Source: Candidatus Gastranaerophilales bacterium (GTDB lineage Bacteria; Cyanobacteriota; Vampirovibrionia; Gastranaerophilales; Gastranaerophilaceae). From it: a stretch of 64,000 bases of DNA. The translations under genes and the position numbers were made by a program. Positions 17,011-25,113 of this stretch are shown here, piece by piece. Below the pieces are notes generated by a model. That model searched no databases. It had not been told where the DNA came from and saw nothing but the letters and a program-made list of their open reading frames with translations. Numbering within the stretch: the first letter of the stretch is position 1; each line of letters begins with the position of its first letter. The stretch spans positions 139,270 through 203,269 of the forward strand of contig CAJUKY010000001.1 in NCBI GenBank assembly GCA_910587055.1. The letters are read 5' to 3'.

Positions 17011-18219
17011 ATGGCTAGAGAAAAATTTGAAAGAACCAAGCCGCACGTAAACGTTGGTACCATCGGTCACGTTGACCACGGTAAAACTACGTTAACAGCT
17101 GCTATTACCGGTTGTATGGCTGCAGCAGGTCAAGCGGAAGCTAAGAAATTCGATGAAATCGATGCTGCACCGGAAGAAAAAGCACGTGGTATCACCATTT
17201 CAACTGCACACGTTGAATATGAAACAGATACAAGACACTATGCACACGTTGACTGCCCGGGCCACGCCGACTACGTTAAAAACATGATTACAGGTGCTGC
17301 TCAGATGGACGGCGCTATTCTTGTAGTTGCTGCAACAGACGGTGCAATGCCTCAAACTCGTGAACACATCCTTCTTGCAAGACAGGTTGGCGTTCCTAAA
17401 TTAGTTGTATTTATGAACAAATGCGATATGGTTGATGATGAAGAACTTCTTGAACTCGTTGAAATGGAAGTTCGCGAAATGTTAAGTTCTTATGAATTTG
17501 ACGGCGACAACATTCCTTTCATCAAAGGTTCAGCTTTAAAAGCTTTAGAAGCAGTTCAAGCTAACGCATCAGTAAAACGCGGCGAAGACAAATGGGTTGA
17601 TAAAATCTGGGAACTTATGGATGCTATCGACAGCTACATTCCTACTCCTGTTCGTGATTTAGACAAACCTTTCTTAATGCCTGTTGAAGACGTGTTCTCA
17701 ATCACAGGCCGTGGTACAGTTGCTACAGGAAGAGTAGAACGCGGCGTTGTTAAAGTTGGTGATGAAGTTGAAATCGTTGGTTTCGGCGAAACTAAAAAAT
17801 CAACAGTTACGGGTGTTGAAATGTTCAGAAAACTTCTTGACCAAGGTCAAGCAGGTGATAACATCGGTGCTTTACTTCGCGGTATTGATAAAAAAGATAT
17901 CCAGAGAGGTCAAGTTCTTGCAAAACCCGGTTCAATCCACCCGCACACAAAATTCACCGCTAACGTTTACGTTTTAACAAAAGATGAAGGCGGACGTCAC
18001 ACTCCGTTCTTCCCCGGATACCGTCCTCAGTTCTACATCAGAACAACTGACGTAACCGGTTCTATCAAATTCGACGGCGAAATGGTAATGCCTGGTGATA
18101 ACGTAGTTATGGACGTTGAGTTAATCGCTCCTGTAGCTATTGAACAAGGTATGAGATTCGCTATCAGAGAAGGCGGAAGAACAGTTGGCGCAGGCGTTGT
18201 AGATAAAATTACAGAATAG
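17011..18219 (+). CDS. tuf: Elongation factor Tu
   Basis: GTPase that delivers aminoacyl-tRNA to the ribosome. The 402-residue protein has G1 GHVDHGKT near the start, the switch region RGITIS, G3 DCPGHADY, G4 NKCD and G5 SALKAL, followed by the two beta-barrel domains with the GRGTVATGRVERG signature. Codon use is visibly less AT-biased than that of its neighbours (many GTT, GGT and AAC codons), as expected of a highly expressed gene. The start has a good AAGGAG site. It ends the tRNA operon and is followed by a strong terminator. Confidence 0.98.
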   Translation: MAREKFERTKPHVNVGTIGHVDHGKTTLTAAITGCMAAAGQAEAKKFDEIDAAPEEKARGITISTAHVEYETDTRHYAHVDCPGHADYVKNMITGAAQMDGAILVVAATDGAMPQTREHILLARQVGVPKLVVFMNKCDMVDDEELLELVEMEVREMLSSYEFDGDNIPFIKGSALKALEAVQANASVKRGEDKWVDKIWELMDAIDSYIPTPVRDLDKPFLMPVEDVFSITGRGTVATGRVERGVVKVGDEVEIVGFGETKKSTVTGVEMFRKLLDQGQAGDNIGALLRGIDKKDIQRGQVLAKPGSIHPHTKFTANVYVLTKDEGGRHTPFFPGYRPQFYIRTTDVTGSIKFDGEMVMPGDNVVMDVELIAPVAIEQGMRFAIREGGRTVGAGVVDKITE

Positions 18220-18250
18220 TAATTAAATCTATAAAGCTACCAATAATTTT

Positions 18251-18283
18251 AAAAACCCTTGAAGTAAATTCAAGGGTTTTTTG
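18251..18283 (+). terminator. Rho-independent terminator of tuf
   Basis: AAAAACCCTTGAA and TTCAAGGGTTTTTT pair around a short GTAAA loop, with a T-run on the plus strand, 30 bases after the tuf stop. Confidence 0.9.
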
Positions 18284-18391
18284 ATGCTTATTATTATGCA
18301 ATATTATAAATTTATAAACCGCAAATCTGTGCGATTGTGATGCTTATAAAAGCTTATAAATTTTAACTGCTGCTCTGTAATTTAATAAACA

Positions 18392-19009
18392 TCAGAATTT
18401 TTTATTGCAAAATTCAAACATAAGTTTGTTCTTTTCAAAATCTACATTAAAAAATTTCTCATAAAATTTTATGGCCTCTCTATACGGCATTGAAATTCCC
18501 GCCCATCCGTCACACACCACAGCTTTGCCCCAGCTTGAAGGGTCGTTAATTTTTGCACCGTCTTTTAATCCTGCAAGTGAAAAAACATGCTCTAAAAATG
18601 ATGTTCTCTCTCCTTTATCATTTACTGTATACATAAGGACATTGTCAGCCTTTATGCCTTTATTAAGAAGGGCATCCAAAGTTAAATCGGCACATTCATT
18701 ACAATTAATATAAGAACCGTTTTCTTTTATCAGCTGTTTTAACCTGACAATATATTCTTCAAAACTTGCAGGCGGATTTTGTGATTTCCAGATTTTATTA
18801 CGCATAGCTTTTACGTTTTTAGAATATTGCAGCCGCAACTGCTGTAATTCATTAATAATTCCGTCTTCCGCACCAGTTCTTTTTGCCTGTTTAATCTTTT
18901 CGCACATCAAAGTTGCAGATTTTACTTCTCCAAATTCCGTTTTAAAATCCGCAAGAACAGCTTGCGCTGTTTTTAATACAGAATCAGGCAAAATTTTATA
19001 ATGCGGCAT
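18392..19009 (-). CDS. Papain-like cysteine protease or transglutaminase-like effector (main frame)
   Basis: A 205-residue open frame with a plausible Cys-His-Asp triad: Cys103 in INCNECAD, His141 in EHVFSL and Asp167 in VCDGWAG. This N-C-x-E-x-A / H-x-F / D-x-W pattern is typical of papain-fold domains in bacterial toxins and effectors. No signal peptide or membrane segment is present. The start used here (ATG 19009) lacks a ribosome-binding site; a further 44 codons from ATG 19142 would join in frame if an 11-base G tract (19053-19063) had ten bases, so this is probably the distal part of a longer gene. It is divergent from the calpain-like protease gene. Confidence 0.55.
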   Translation of the reverse strand: MPHYKILPDSVLKTAQAVLADFKTEFGEVKSATLMCEKIKQAKRTGAEDGIINELQQLRLQYSKNVKAMRNKIWKSQNPPASFEEYIVRLKQLIKENGSYINCNECADLTLDALLNKGIKADNVLMYTVNDKGERTSFLEHVFSLAGLKDGAKINDPSSWGKAVVCDGWAGISMPYREAIKFYEKFFNVDFEKNKLMFEFCNKKF

Positions 19010-19142
19010 AAAATTGAGATTTAAAGGTTCGTTTACTATTTTACCTGCTGTTGGGGGGGGGGGTAATCTTAGATAAACCTGCAGGCGCTTTTGAAATATT
19101 TATTTTATGCAGCACAGATGCCGTTTTGTTTAAATCTATCAT
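19010..19142 (-). other. Out-of-frame 5' part of the papain-like gene
   Basis: Reading on the minus strand from ATG 19142, the frame encodes MIDLNKTASVLHKINISK and continues to a run of Pro codons made by the poly-C tract, then hits TAA soon after. Removing one base of the tract restores an unbroken frame into the 205-residue protein. The 133 bases between the two ATG codons are one more than a multiple of three, which agrees with a single-base indel. Confidence 0.6.
19053..19063. repeat. Homopolymer of 11 G (11 C on the coding strand)
   Basis: An uninterrupted G tract, exceptional in this AT-rich window. It lies inside the 5' coding part of the papain-like protease gene, where its length decides the reading frame. 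This is a typical layout for slipped-strand phase variation but could also be a sequencing or assembly error. Confidence 0.9.
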
Positions 19143-19201
19143 ATTTTAATTAACAAATTTTTCACATTAAAATTGCTCCGCGTGCTGCATTTTAAAATAT
19201 A

Positions 19202-19217
19202 TTAACTTTTGTAACAA
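19202..19217 (+). promoter_or_regulatory. Recurrent upstream element TTAACTTTTGTAACAA
   Basis: This 16-base string is repeated exactly at 42915 and closely at 40376 and 44351. Here it lies 57 bases upstream of a TATATA box (19259) that precedes the calpain-like gene, and it sits between that gene and the divergent papain-like gene. It contains two TAAC half-sites nine bases apart. An activator-binding site is inferred. Confidence 0.4.
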
Positions 19218-19324
19218 GAGTTTGTTAAATTTATCAATTATCTAAGCAATATATACTTTATATATTTAACCGGACTTTCCCGTAAACCCGATTTCAATTC
19301 TTGAGGATATTTTAAGAGAGATTT

Positions 19325-20608
19325 ATGCATATAAACAACGAAGCAATTTTTGGTACAAAAAATACAGATTCTTTATATGGAACAAATAACAGCAAATTTT
19401 TACAAAATACTTTCGGGGATGCAAATATTTACGGAGGTCTTGACGGAAGTATTTTTGATGATGAAATAAACAAGAATAAATTCCAAACAGACACATCTTC
19501 TCAGGCAATTTTTAATGCGGCTTGCTCCGGCAGCGCCGTAGATAATGAACCCGATACAAAATTTAAAGCCCTGTTAGATTTTGTTGATAAGAATTCCGAT
19601 GTAATCAATAAAAAAATTAACGGCGGAGAATCTTTCATACCGGAAGAAATTCCCGCTGACGAAGAAGAACCTGAAGAAAACCTTAAAGAGGAGCAAAAAG
19701 AAACCATACCCGAAAAGCCGTCTCTTCCTGATGATTTTGATATATCAAGGTTTTCAGAATTATTCAAGAAAACAGAACCGGAAATACCTGAACCTGAAAA
19801 CACGGAGCCTGAAAATCAAATTGAAGAGGATGCAGGCAAATTTGATATAAATTCTGAAATTGAAGAATCATGTCAGGGACTTATCGGCGACTGCTGGCTT
19901 CTTGCAGGATTAAACAGTTTAAGCACTACAGAAAACGGAAAACAGATAATCAAAGATTCAATAACTAATAACGGCGACGGCACATATACCGTGCGTTTCA
20001 AAGGAATAAGCGAAATATGCGAATGTGAAGTACTTGATACAGCGCTTGAAAGCGCAGATGCCTTAGGGATATATTCAAAAGGAGACAAGGACGTACTTTT
20101 GGTTGAACTTGGTGTTGAAACACTTTTAGACGCCATTAAAAAAGGTGAAGTAACCTTGCCTGATGATGCACCGGAACTTTTATATAATAAAGAAGGGAAC
20201 CCGCTAGACGGCGGCTACCCTGCTAATATGGTTTATCTTTTAACCGGTAAAAATATGGAATATAAAAATATTCTGGATAAAGATTCAAAACTTTTGAAGG
20301 AAGAAGAGCTTGAAAACTTCTACAATAATGATTTAGAAAGTTTTTATACAAGATTTGAACAAAATCCCGATAATTCCTGCGGCTGCCTCCATATTCTGGG
20401 CAATAAAAATAATGATGTAGTTGTAAAGGATATTTACGGAAATGATACAAAACTTACAAAAGCAGGAAATAATCACTCTTTCAGCGTAAAATCCGTTGAT
20501 GAAAATACGGTCACACTTGTAAACCCGTGGGATTCAAGCGAAGAAGTAACTATAGAAAAGAGTGTTATTAAAGAACATGTTTTAGGATATGAATATCTTG
20601 AAGTATAA
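19325..20608 (+). CDS. Calpain-like cysteine protease (peptidase family C2)
   Basis: A 427-residue protein whose C-terminal half matches the calpain catalytic core: GLIGDCWLLAGL at 185-196 with catalytic Cys190, His384 in NHSFSV, and Asn400 in VNPWD. The N-terminal ~180 residues are a linker rich in Glu and Pro (many EPE and PEN repeats), with no signal peptide. Bacterial calpain-like enzymes are cytosolic or secreted proteases of unknown physiological targets. GAGAGATT lies directly before the ATG. The upstream region carries the 16-base recurrent element and a TACTTTATATAT promoter-like string. Divergent transcription with another cysteine protease gene suggests shared control. Confidence 0.8.
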   Translation: MHINNEAIFGTKNTDSLYGTNNSKFLQNTFGDANIYGGLDGSIFDDEINKNKFQTDTSSQAIFNAACSGSAVDNEPDTKFKALLDFVDKNSDVINKKINGGESFIPEEIPADEEEPEENLKEEQKETIPEKPSLPDDFDISRFSELFKKTEPEIPEPENTEPENQIEEDAGKFDINSEIEESCQGLIGDCWLLAGLNSLSTTENGKQIIKDSITNNGDGTYTVRFKGISEICECEVLDTALESADALGIYSKGDKDVLLVELGVETLLDAIKKGEVTLPDDAPELLYNKEGNPLDGGYPANMVYLLTGKNMEYKNILDKDSKLLKEEELENFYNNDLESFYTRFEQNPDNSCGCLHILGNKNNDVVVKDIYGNDTKLTKAGNNHSFSVKSVDENTVTLVNPWDSSEEVTIEKSVIKEHVLGYEYLEV

Positions 20609-20659
20609 TTCATCTTTTTAATGGTTTGACTTTTTAAAACTATATTCCATAATTGAAAT

Positions 20660-20950
20660 ATGAAAAATAATTTGTATGAATTTTTGCTGAACGAAAAAAG
20701 AGCCGAAATTTTTAAAGCGCTTTCAAATCCCGTAAGGCTTGAAATTATTGATTTGCTCATAAACGGCGAAAAATGCGTAAATGAAATTGTTCAGGAATTA
20801 AAAAAATATGAGCAGCCTCATATTTCAAAAAATCTTTCAAAATTAAAAAATGCAAAAATTATAAAAGAAAGAAAAAAAGGTTTAAATGTGTACTACAGCA
20901 TTGCAATGCAGCCTGTTATCAATTTCATTAAGGAATTAAAAAATATTTAA
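20660..20950 (+). CDS. ArsR-family transcriptional regulator
   Basis: A 96-residue winged-helix repressor. The opening helix KRAEIFKALSNPVRLEIIDLL and the recognition helix in QPHISKNLSKLKNAKIIKERKKG are characteristic of ArsR/SmtB regulators. The CVNE segment has a single Cys in the alpha-3 region, not the full CxC metal site, so the inducer is unknown and may not be a metal. It lies 50 bases upstream of the glyoxalase-like gene and may be co-transcribed with it. CATAAT lies six bases before the ATG, so translation could be leaderless. Confidence 0.85.
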   Translation: MKNNLYEFLLNEKRAEIFKALSNPVRLEIIDLLINGEKCVNEIVQELKKYEQPHISKNLSKLKNAKIIKERKKGLNVYYSIAMQPVINFIKELKNI

Positions 20951-21001
20951 CTCTTCTTATGGTAAACTTATTAATATGATTTTTATACGGAGATTATATT
21001 A

Positions 21002-21397
21002 ATGAAATTTTTACATTCAATGATAAGAGTTAAAGATATTCAAAAATCACTTGATTTTTACACAAATATTCTGGGATTAAAAATTCAGGATAAAAAAACA
21101 CTTGAAGACTGCGAACTGTATTTTTTAGCCGAATATGACGGAGCGCCTGAAATAGAATTAACGAATAATTTTGAAATACCTGAGGACGGTTATGAAAACG
21201 GTAATTGCTTCGGACATTTTGCATTTGCAACAGATGATATGGAAGCTTTTTCAAAACACATTAAAGATTCAGGATATGAATTTTTGTATGAACCTTATGA
21301 ACTAACTTTAAAGGCGGATAACGGCACGGTTAAAGTAAAGAAGATTGCCTTCATAAAAGATCCTGACGGAAATGAAATTGAAATTATTCAAAAATAA
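21002..21397 (+). CDS. Glyoxalase/VOC-family protein
   Basis: A 131-residue vicinal-oxygen-chelate protein with two beta-alpha-beta-beta-beta halves. The opening KFLHSMIRVKDIQKSLDFY and the closing FIKDPDGNEIEII are close to lactoylglutathione lyase (GloA); metal ligands His5, Glu in YGAPEIEL, His in GHFAFA and Glu of the final GNEIEI are all in the expected places. It would detoxify methylglyoxal through a thiol adduct, or act on another substrate. It follows an ArsR-type regulator gene and is closed by a terminator. Confidence 0.8.
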   Translation: MKFLHSMIRVKDIQKSLDFYTNILGLKIQDKKTLEDCELYFLAEYDGAPEIELTNNFEIPEDGYENGNCFGHFAFATDDMEAFSKHIKDSGYEFLYEPYELTLKADNGTVKVKKIAFIKDPDGNEIEIIQK

Positions 21398-21420
21398 TTC
21401 TTATTTGTAAAAAATATTTA

Positions 21421-21463
21421 ACGCCTGAAACAAAACCCGCAAAAAGTTTTATTCAGGCGTTTT
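21421..21463 (+). terminator. Rho-independent terminator after the glyoxalase gene
   Basis: ACGCCTGAA and TTCAGGCGT form a 9-bp stem with a ~22-base loop, then TTTT. The next gene starts only 12 bases beyond it, so its promoter must lie inside or very near this hairpin. Confidence 0.65.
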
Positions 21464-21475
21464 CAAATAATTACC

Positions 21476-22261
21476 ATGAGAGCGGCAGGAATTAACAACA
21501 GCATTCCCTTCAACGGCAAAGGTGCCGCAGGCTTTCAAAAGAAGTTTGCAAATACTTTTGCAAAAATCGACGGAATAGGAGAAGGGGCAAGTATTGCTTT
21601 TGATTTTTTAGGAAAAGCACTTGTTGTTCCTGCTGTTATAATGATATCAAGCAAGGAACCAAAGGAAAAGAAAGAATACTCCGCCTTTAAAAATCCTGTG
21701 GCTGCCGTTTTGCAGCTGGCACTTGAGGTGCCCATTCTGTTTTTTGGCTCTGCAGCAATTGAAAAGGCTGCAAATACGGGAAAATTTGATACCGAAACTT
21801 CAAACCGCTACAATGAAAAACTGCACAAGGATATTTTTGTAAAAGAATTGCAAAATTCATTTACAAACGACGAAAATAATATTAAACAAATAAATGAAAC
21901 CTTGAATACCGTTGATAAAAAGGGACTTTCAAGAAAAGAAATTGAAACTTTTGAAGATTTAATAAAAACCGCACCTGTTGATAAAAAAGATATCTTAGAA
22001 AAAACATTCAGCGAATACAAAAACGCACATACAAATTTATATCACCTTAAAAACAGATTATGTTTTGCTTTTGCAATAATTTTAACTCCTTTAATATGCT
22101 ATCTTGAAAACAAATTGCATCCGATTATTATGGATAAAATTTACGAAGAAGAGCACAGAATAGAGGAGAAAAAACATCCTAAAGCAAAAATTATAAGCCC
22201 TGTTTCCATTGATACTTTTATACAAAATCTAAAAAACATAAATAAAGGGGGCAGAAGATGA
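21476..22261 (+). CDS. Uncharacterised membrane protein with N-terminal PFNG motif
   Basis: A 261-residue protein that I do not recognise. Near the N-terminus is NSIPFNGKG, another instance of the F-x-G motif found in several unknown proteins here. Predicted membrane segments are about 42-57, 76-97 and 189-205; a Lys/Asn/Glu-rich coiled-coil-like region lies between 105 and 185. It has no signal peptide. The last bases overlap the start of the next gene (ATGA), so translation is coupled and the two products probably act together. Confidence 0.6.
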   Translation: MRAAGINNSIPFNGKGAAGFQKKFANTFAKIDGIGEGASIAFDFLGKALVVPAVIMISSKEPKEKKEYSAFKNPVAAVLQLALEVPILFFGSAAIEKAANTGKFDTETSNRYNEKLHKDIFVKELQNSFTNDENNIKQINETLNTVDKKGLSRKEIETFEDLIKTAPVDKKDILEKTFSEYKNAHTNLYHLKNRLCFAFAIILTPLICYLENKLHPIIMDKIYEEEHRIEEKKHPKAKIISPVSIDTFIQNLKNINKGGRR

Positions 22262-22770
22262 AAATAACAAATGCCTTTACAAATGTTATGTCTAAAGCCG
22301 CCAATTCAGATTTTATGGTAAACCATATTAAAAAATGCGATAATGCAAAATTTTTAGCCAGAACCCTTCTTTTAACAAGCGTTGCAAAGGATGTATTTGC
22401 CTACGGGCTGCGCGTTCATAATACATTAACCAATGACAGCATCCCTGAGGATAAAAAACAATTTTCTGCCGATATGGATATGGCATCGGGCATCACTACA
22501 GCCATAGTGCAGATAGGAACAGGTTTTTTAGTTTCAAGTGAAAAACTGCAAAACGGGATCTCAAATAAACTTTTTAAATCCCTGAAAAATGATCCGCGCG
22601 CATTCGGCGCCGCAAAAGCCTCATTCAGCGCAATTTCTACCATGGTTTTTGCAACATTGCTTGCTAAAAGAATTCTAACCCCCTTAATTGCAACAAAGAT
22701 TGTATATAGAAAAGAACATAAAAACGATAGTAAGCCTGACAAAACCACAGCTTTGAACACAAAAGCTTAA
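22258..22770 (+). CDS. Uncharacterised membrane protein coupled to the preceding gene
   Basis: A 170-residue protein with about three hydrophobic segments (around 35-50, 75-95 and 118-145) and a Lys-rich tail. Its ATG overlaps the stop of the previous gene by four bases, and GGGGGCAG precedes it as a ribosome-binding site. Both proteins have similar spacing of hydrophobic segments, but I could not align them convincingly as paralogues. Function is unknown; it ends two bases before the convergent flgC gene. Confidence 0.6.
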   Translation: MKITNAFTNVMSKAANSDFMVNHIKKCDNAKFLARTLLLTSVAKDVFAYGLRVHNTLTNDSIPEDKKQFSADMDMASGITTAIVQIGTGFLVSSEKLQNGISNKLFKSLKNDPRAFGAAKASFSAISTMVFATLLAKRILTPLIATKIVYRKEHKNDSKPDKTTALNTKA

Positions 22771-22772
22771 AA

Positions 22773-23216
22773 TTACTGTCCTATTTCAAGAGCACGGCTT
22801 GCCATTGTTTTTGAAATGGAAAGCACTGCTATACTTGCTTCATAAGCCCTCTGCGCAAGAACGGCATCTGCAATATCTACCATAGGGTTAACGTTTGATG
22901 TTCTTATATAGCCGTATTCATCAGCATCAGGGTGTCCCGGGCGATAAATTCTCTCGCCTTCCGTCGGGTCTTCAACAAGCCCTGTGAACTGAACTCCGCC
23001 TGAAAGATAAGGAATTGTGCCCACGCCGAATACATCCTGTTTCATTGTATTTAAAAGCCCATGAAAAGATACATCCTCGGTTGCATTTAAAACGGGGATT
23101 TTTCTTACATAATTCGGGGTATCCATATTGGCAATGTTTTTTGCCGCGGTCTCAATTCTTTTACCGTGAGCGGCAACACCGCCTCTGCCGATTTCAAAAG
23201 AATCCATTACTCCCAT
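22773..23216 (-). CDS. flgC: Flagellar basal-body rod protein FlgC
   Basis: Proximal rod subunit of the flagellar basal body. The 147-residue protein has the N-terminal rod motif NIANMDTPNYVRK, the central NPMVDIADAV segment, and the C-terminal helix AYEASIAVLSISKTMASRALEIGQ, all standard for FlgC. It is the last gene of a minus-strand cluster, 24 bases after flgB. Confidence 0.93.
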   Translation of the reverse strand: MGVMDSFEIGRGGVAAHGKRIETAAKNIANMDTPNYVRKIPVLNATEDVSFHGLLNTMKQDVFGVGTIPYLSGGVQFTGLVEDPTEGERIYRPGHPDADEYGYIRTSNVNPMVDIADAVLAQRAYEASIAVLSISKTMASRALEIGQ

Positions 23217-23240
23217 TTTATATCTTGCCTTTCAAATTTA

Positions 23241-23585
23241 TTATGTGCCTACATTTATTGCATTTTTCATCTCTGTGATGATGGATGACATCCTTCTTGA
23301 AGCTACTGAATAGAGAATTGAGTTTTGCTGCATAAGAACAAGCTCATCCACAGGTGAAAGCGTTTCTTCTTTTGCCGCAATAACACCTGACGGACCTAAT
23401 TTCCGGCTCAATTTTGTTTCAAGAAGGGAATCTGAATTTAGATACTGCGCAAATTCAACATCTTTCCTTACATAGTTTGGCGTATCCATATTTGCAAGGT
23501 TTGAAGATAAAGCCTCCTGCCTTGCAGAAAGCAAATCAAGATACATATGAGTTTTTGAAATATGGTCTTTTGGTATATAGGGCAT
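23241..23585 (-). CDS. flgB: Flagellar basal-body rod protein FlgB
   Basis: Proximal rod subunit, 114 residues. The motif LSSNLANMDTPNYVRKDVEF is the FlgB/FlgC signature and is nearly identical to the one in the adjacent FlgC. The C-terminal NSILYSVASRRMSSIITEMKNAI helix matches FlgB. It lies 15 bases downstream of a longer rod-like gene and upstream of flgC, the usual flgB-flgC order. Confidence 0.92.
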   Translation of the reverse strand: MPYIPKDHISKTHMYLDLLSARQEALSSNLANMDTPNYVRKDVEFAQYLNSDSLLETKLSRKLGPSGVIAAKEETLSPVDELVLMQQNSILYSVASRRMSSIITEMKNAINVGT

Positions 23586-23600
23586 TTTTTATTCCTTCAA

Positions 23601-24323
23601 TTAGTCTTTTATGTTTATTGCTTTTTCATACATCTGGTCAATCGCACTCATAAGAGTAGTGGACGCTAATAAACTTGCATTTACCCTCATAATATCGTTA
23701 ACGTGGCCGAATATATCAACGTTTGAGCGCTCCAGTTTATACTGGCAGATTCTGTTATGTTCCGCTACAAGGGTTTCATCCCCCGAATTTTCGGTTTTTT
23801 GCCAGCGGTTATTACCTGCTTCCTTTAAGCCTTCAGGGTTCTGGAATATAACAAGCGGAATTGTACCCTGAAATTGCGCTTCCCCGGGGAGTTCATTGTA
23901 GGTGAAAACATCACCGTTTTCTTTGATTTCAACCTTAACGCTTTCAGCGGGGATTTTTATTCCGGCGCCTACAATATCGTTATTGGAATTCATTAAAATA
24001 CCGTCTTTTCCCAAAGAAAATGAGCCGTCACGCGTATAATAAATTTCTCCGCTTTGAGATGTTACGGGAATAAACCCCGGGCCGTTGATTGCAACATCAA
24101 GCGGGGCTTTTGTAACATATATTGAACCGTCCTTATGGTCTGTTCTGATTACGGCTCTGGAATATCCGTTTTCGCCCATAATTTCTTCAAAACGAACGGC
24201 TTTATACCCTGTAGTAGACCAGTTTGAGATGTTTTCAGAATAATAACCGAATTTATCAAACTGGGTCAATGCATTAAGGGTGTTTCTTCTTATTAAACCT
24301 TGCAGATTATACCCTGATGTCAT
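23601..24323 (-). CDS. Flagellar hook-basal body protein (FlgF/FlgG family)
   Basis: A 240-residue axial protein. The N-terminal half-motif is present (NISNWSTTGYKAVRFEE), followed by FlgF/G-type segments such as PLDVAINGPGFIPV and TRDGSFSLGKDGIL, and the C-terminal heptad helix around VNASLLASTTLMSAIDQMYE. It is a rod or hook-cap component; FlgF and FlgG cannot be separated with confidence. It lies three bases after a second paralogue on the same strand. Confidence 0.85.
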   Translation of the reverse strand: MTSGYNLQGLIRRNTLNALTQFDKFGYYSENISNWSTTGYKAVRFEEIMGENGYSRAVIRTDHKDGSIYVTKAPLDVAINGPGFIPVTSQSGEIYYTRDGSFSLGKDGILMNSNNDIVGAGIKIPAESVKVEIKENGDVFTYNELPGEAQFQGTIPLVIFQNPEGLKEAGNNRWQKTENSGDETLVAEHNRICQYKLERSNVDIFGHVNDIMRVNASLLASTTLMSAIDQMYEKAINIKD

Positions 24324-24326
24324 TTA

Positions 24327-25025
24327 TTAACCCCCTCCAAGCTGTGATATGGCTTGAGAAAGCGCATTATTCTGCAGCATAAATAATTGCCTGTTAGCAT
24401 CAAATGCTCTTCTTTTTGGCACCATTTCCAAAAATTCCTGCGCCATATTAACGTTTGAAAATTCAAGACAACCCTGCTTTACGGCGGGTTCAAGAACAGT
24501 ATTTCCGTCAGATGATACAACGCCGAGCGTTGCAACATAATCCATCTTGCGCGTTTCGGGGTTAAAAATACTTAATTTACCGTTATTATCCACCTTGATA
24601 TCATCATATTTTTCAGGCATAAACGGCAATATTACAGGCACACCGCCCGCACTTAAAACTTTTTGGTTTTCCAACCCGAGAAGCTCGCCCGATTCACTGA
24701 GTTTAAATCTGCCGTCACGCGAAAGTTCAACAGAGCCTGAATTATTTAAAAGCTGAAAATACCCTTTTTCGCCGAGTGCAAAATCAAGCGGTTTATCAGT
24801 TCTTGCGATACGCCCCACAGAATCATCCACAGCTTTTGAAACACCGTGAATACCTATGAATTCCGCAAAGGACGATACAACACCGTCTTTTCTTTGATAT
24901 CCTATTTTATCAAAGCCGTTAACGTTTTCCTGTCCGATGCCGATTAATTCAAGCTGCATATGCATAGCGCCGATTGACTGGTTTAAGCCTCTCTGGCTTG
25001 CGCTTAAATGACCCTGTAATCTCAT
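24327..25025 (-). CDS. Flagellar hook-basal body protein (FlgF/FlgG family), second copy
   Basis: A 232-residue paralogue of the next gene. The rod signature appears in a variant form (IGIGQENVNGFDKIGYQRKD), with PLDFALGEKGYFQL and SRDGRFKLSESGEL in the middle and the LEFSNVNMAQEFLEMV plus AISQLGG C-terminal helix. The pair probably forms consecutive distal-rod segments. The order in the operon is this gene, its paralogue, flgB, flgC. Confidence 0.85.
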   Translation of the reverse strand: MRLQGHLSASQRGLNQSIGAMHMQLELIGIGQENVNGFDKIGYQRKDGVVSSFAEFIGIHGVSKAVDDSVGRIARTDKPLDFALGEKGYFQLLNNSGSVELSRDGRFKLSESGELLGLENQKVLSAGGVPVILPFMPEKYDDIKVDNNGKLSIFNPETRKMDYVATLGVVSSDGNTVLEPAVKQGCLEFSNVNMAQEFLEMVPKRRAFDANRQLFMLQNNALSQAISQLGGG

Positions 25026-25113
25026 TAATTTTACCTTTTAGACAATACTTACAATTTTGAACGGCAAAAAACAGGCAAAATTTAACAAATATAGGAAAAA
25101 TACACTAAATGAA

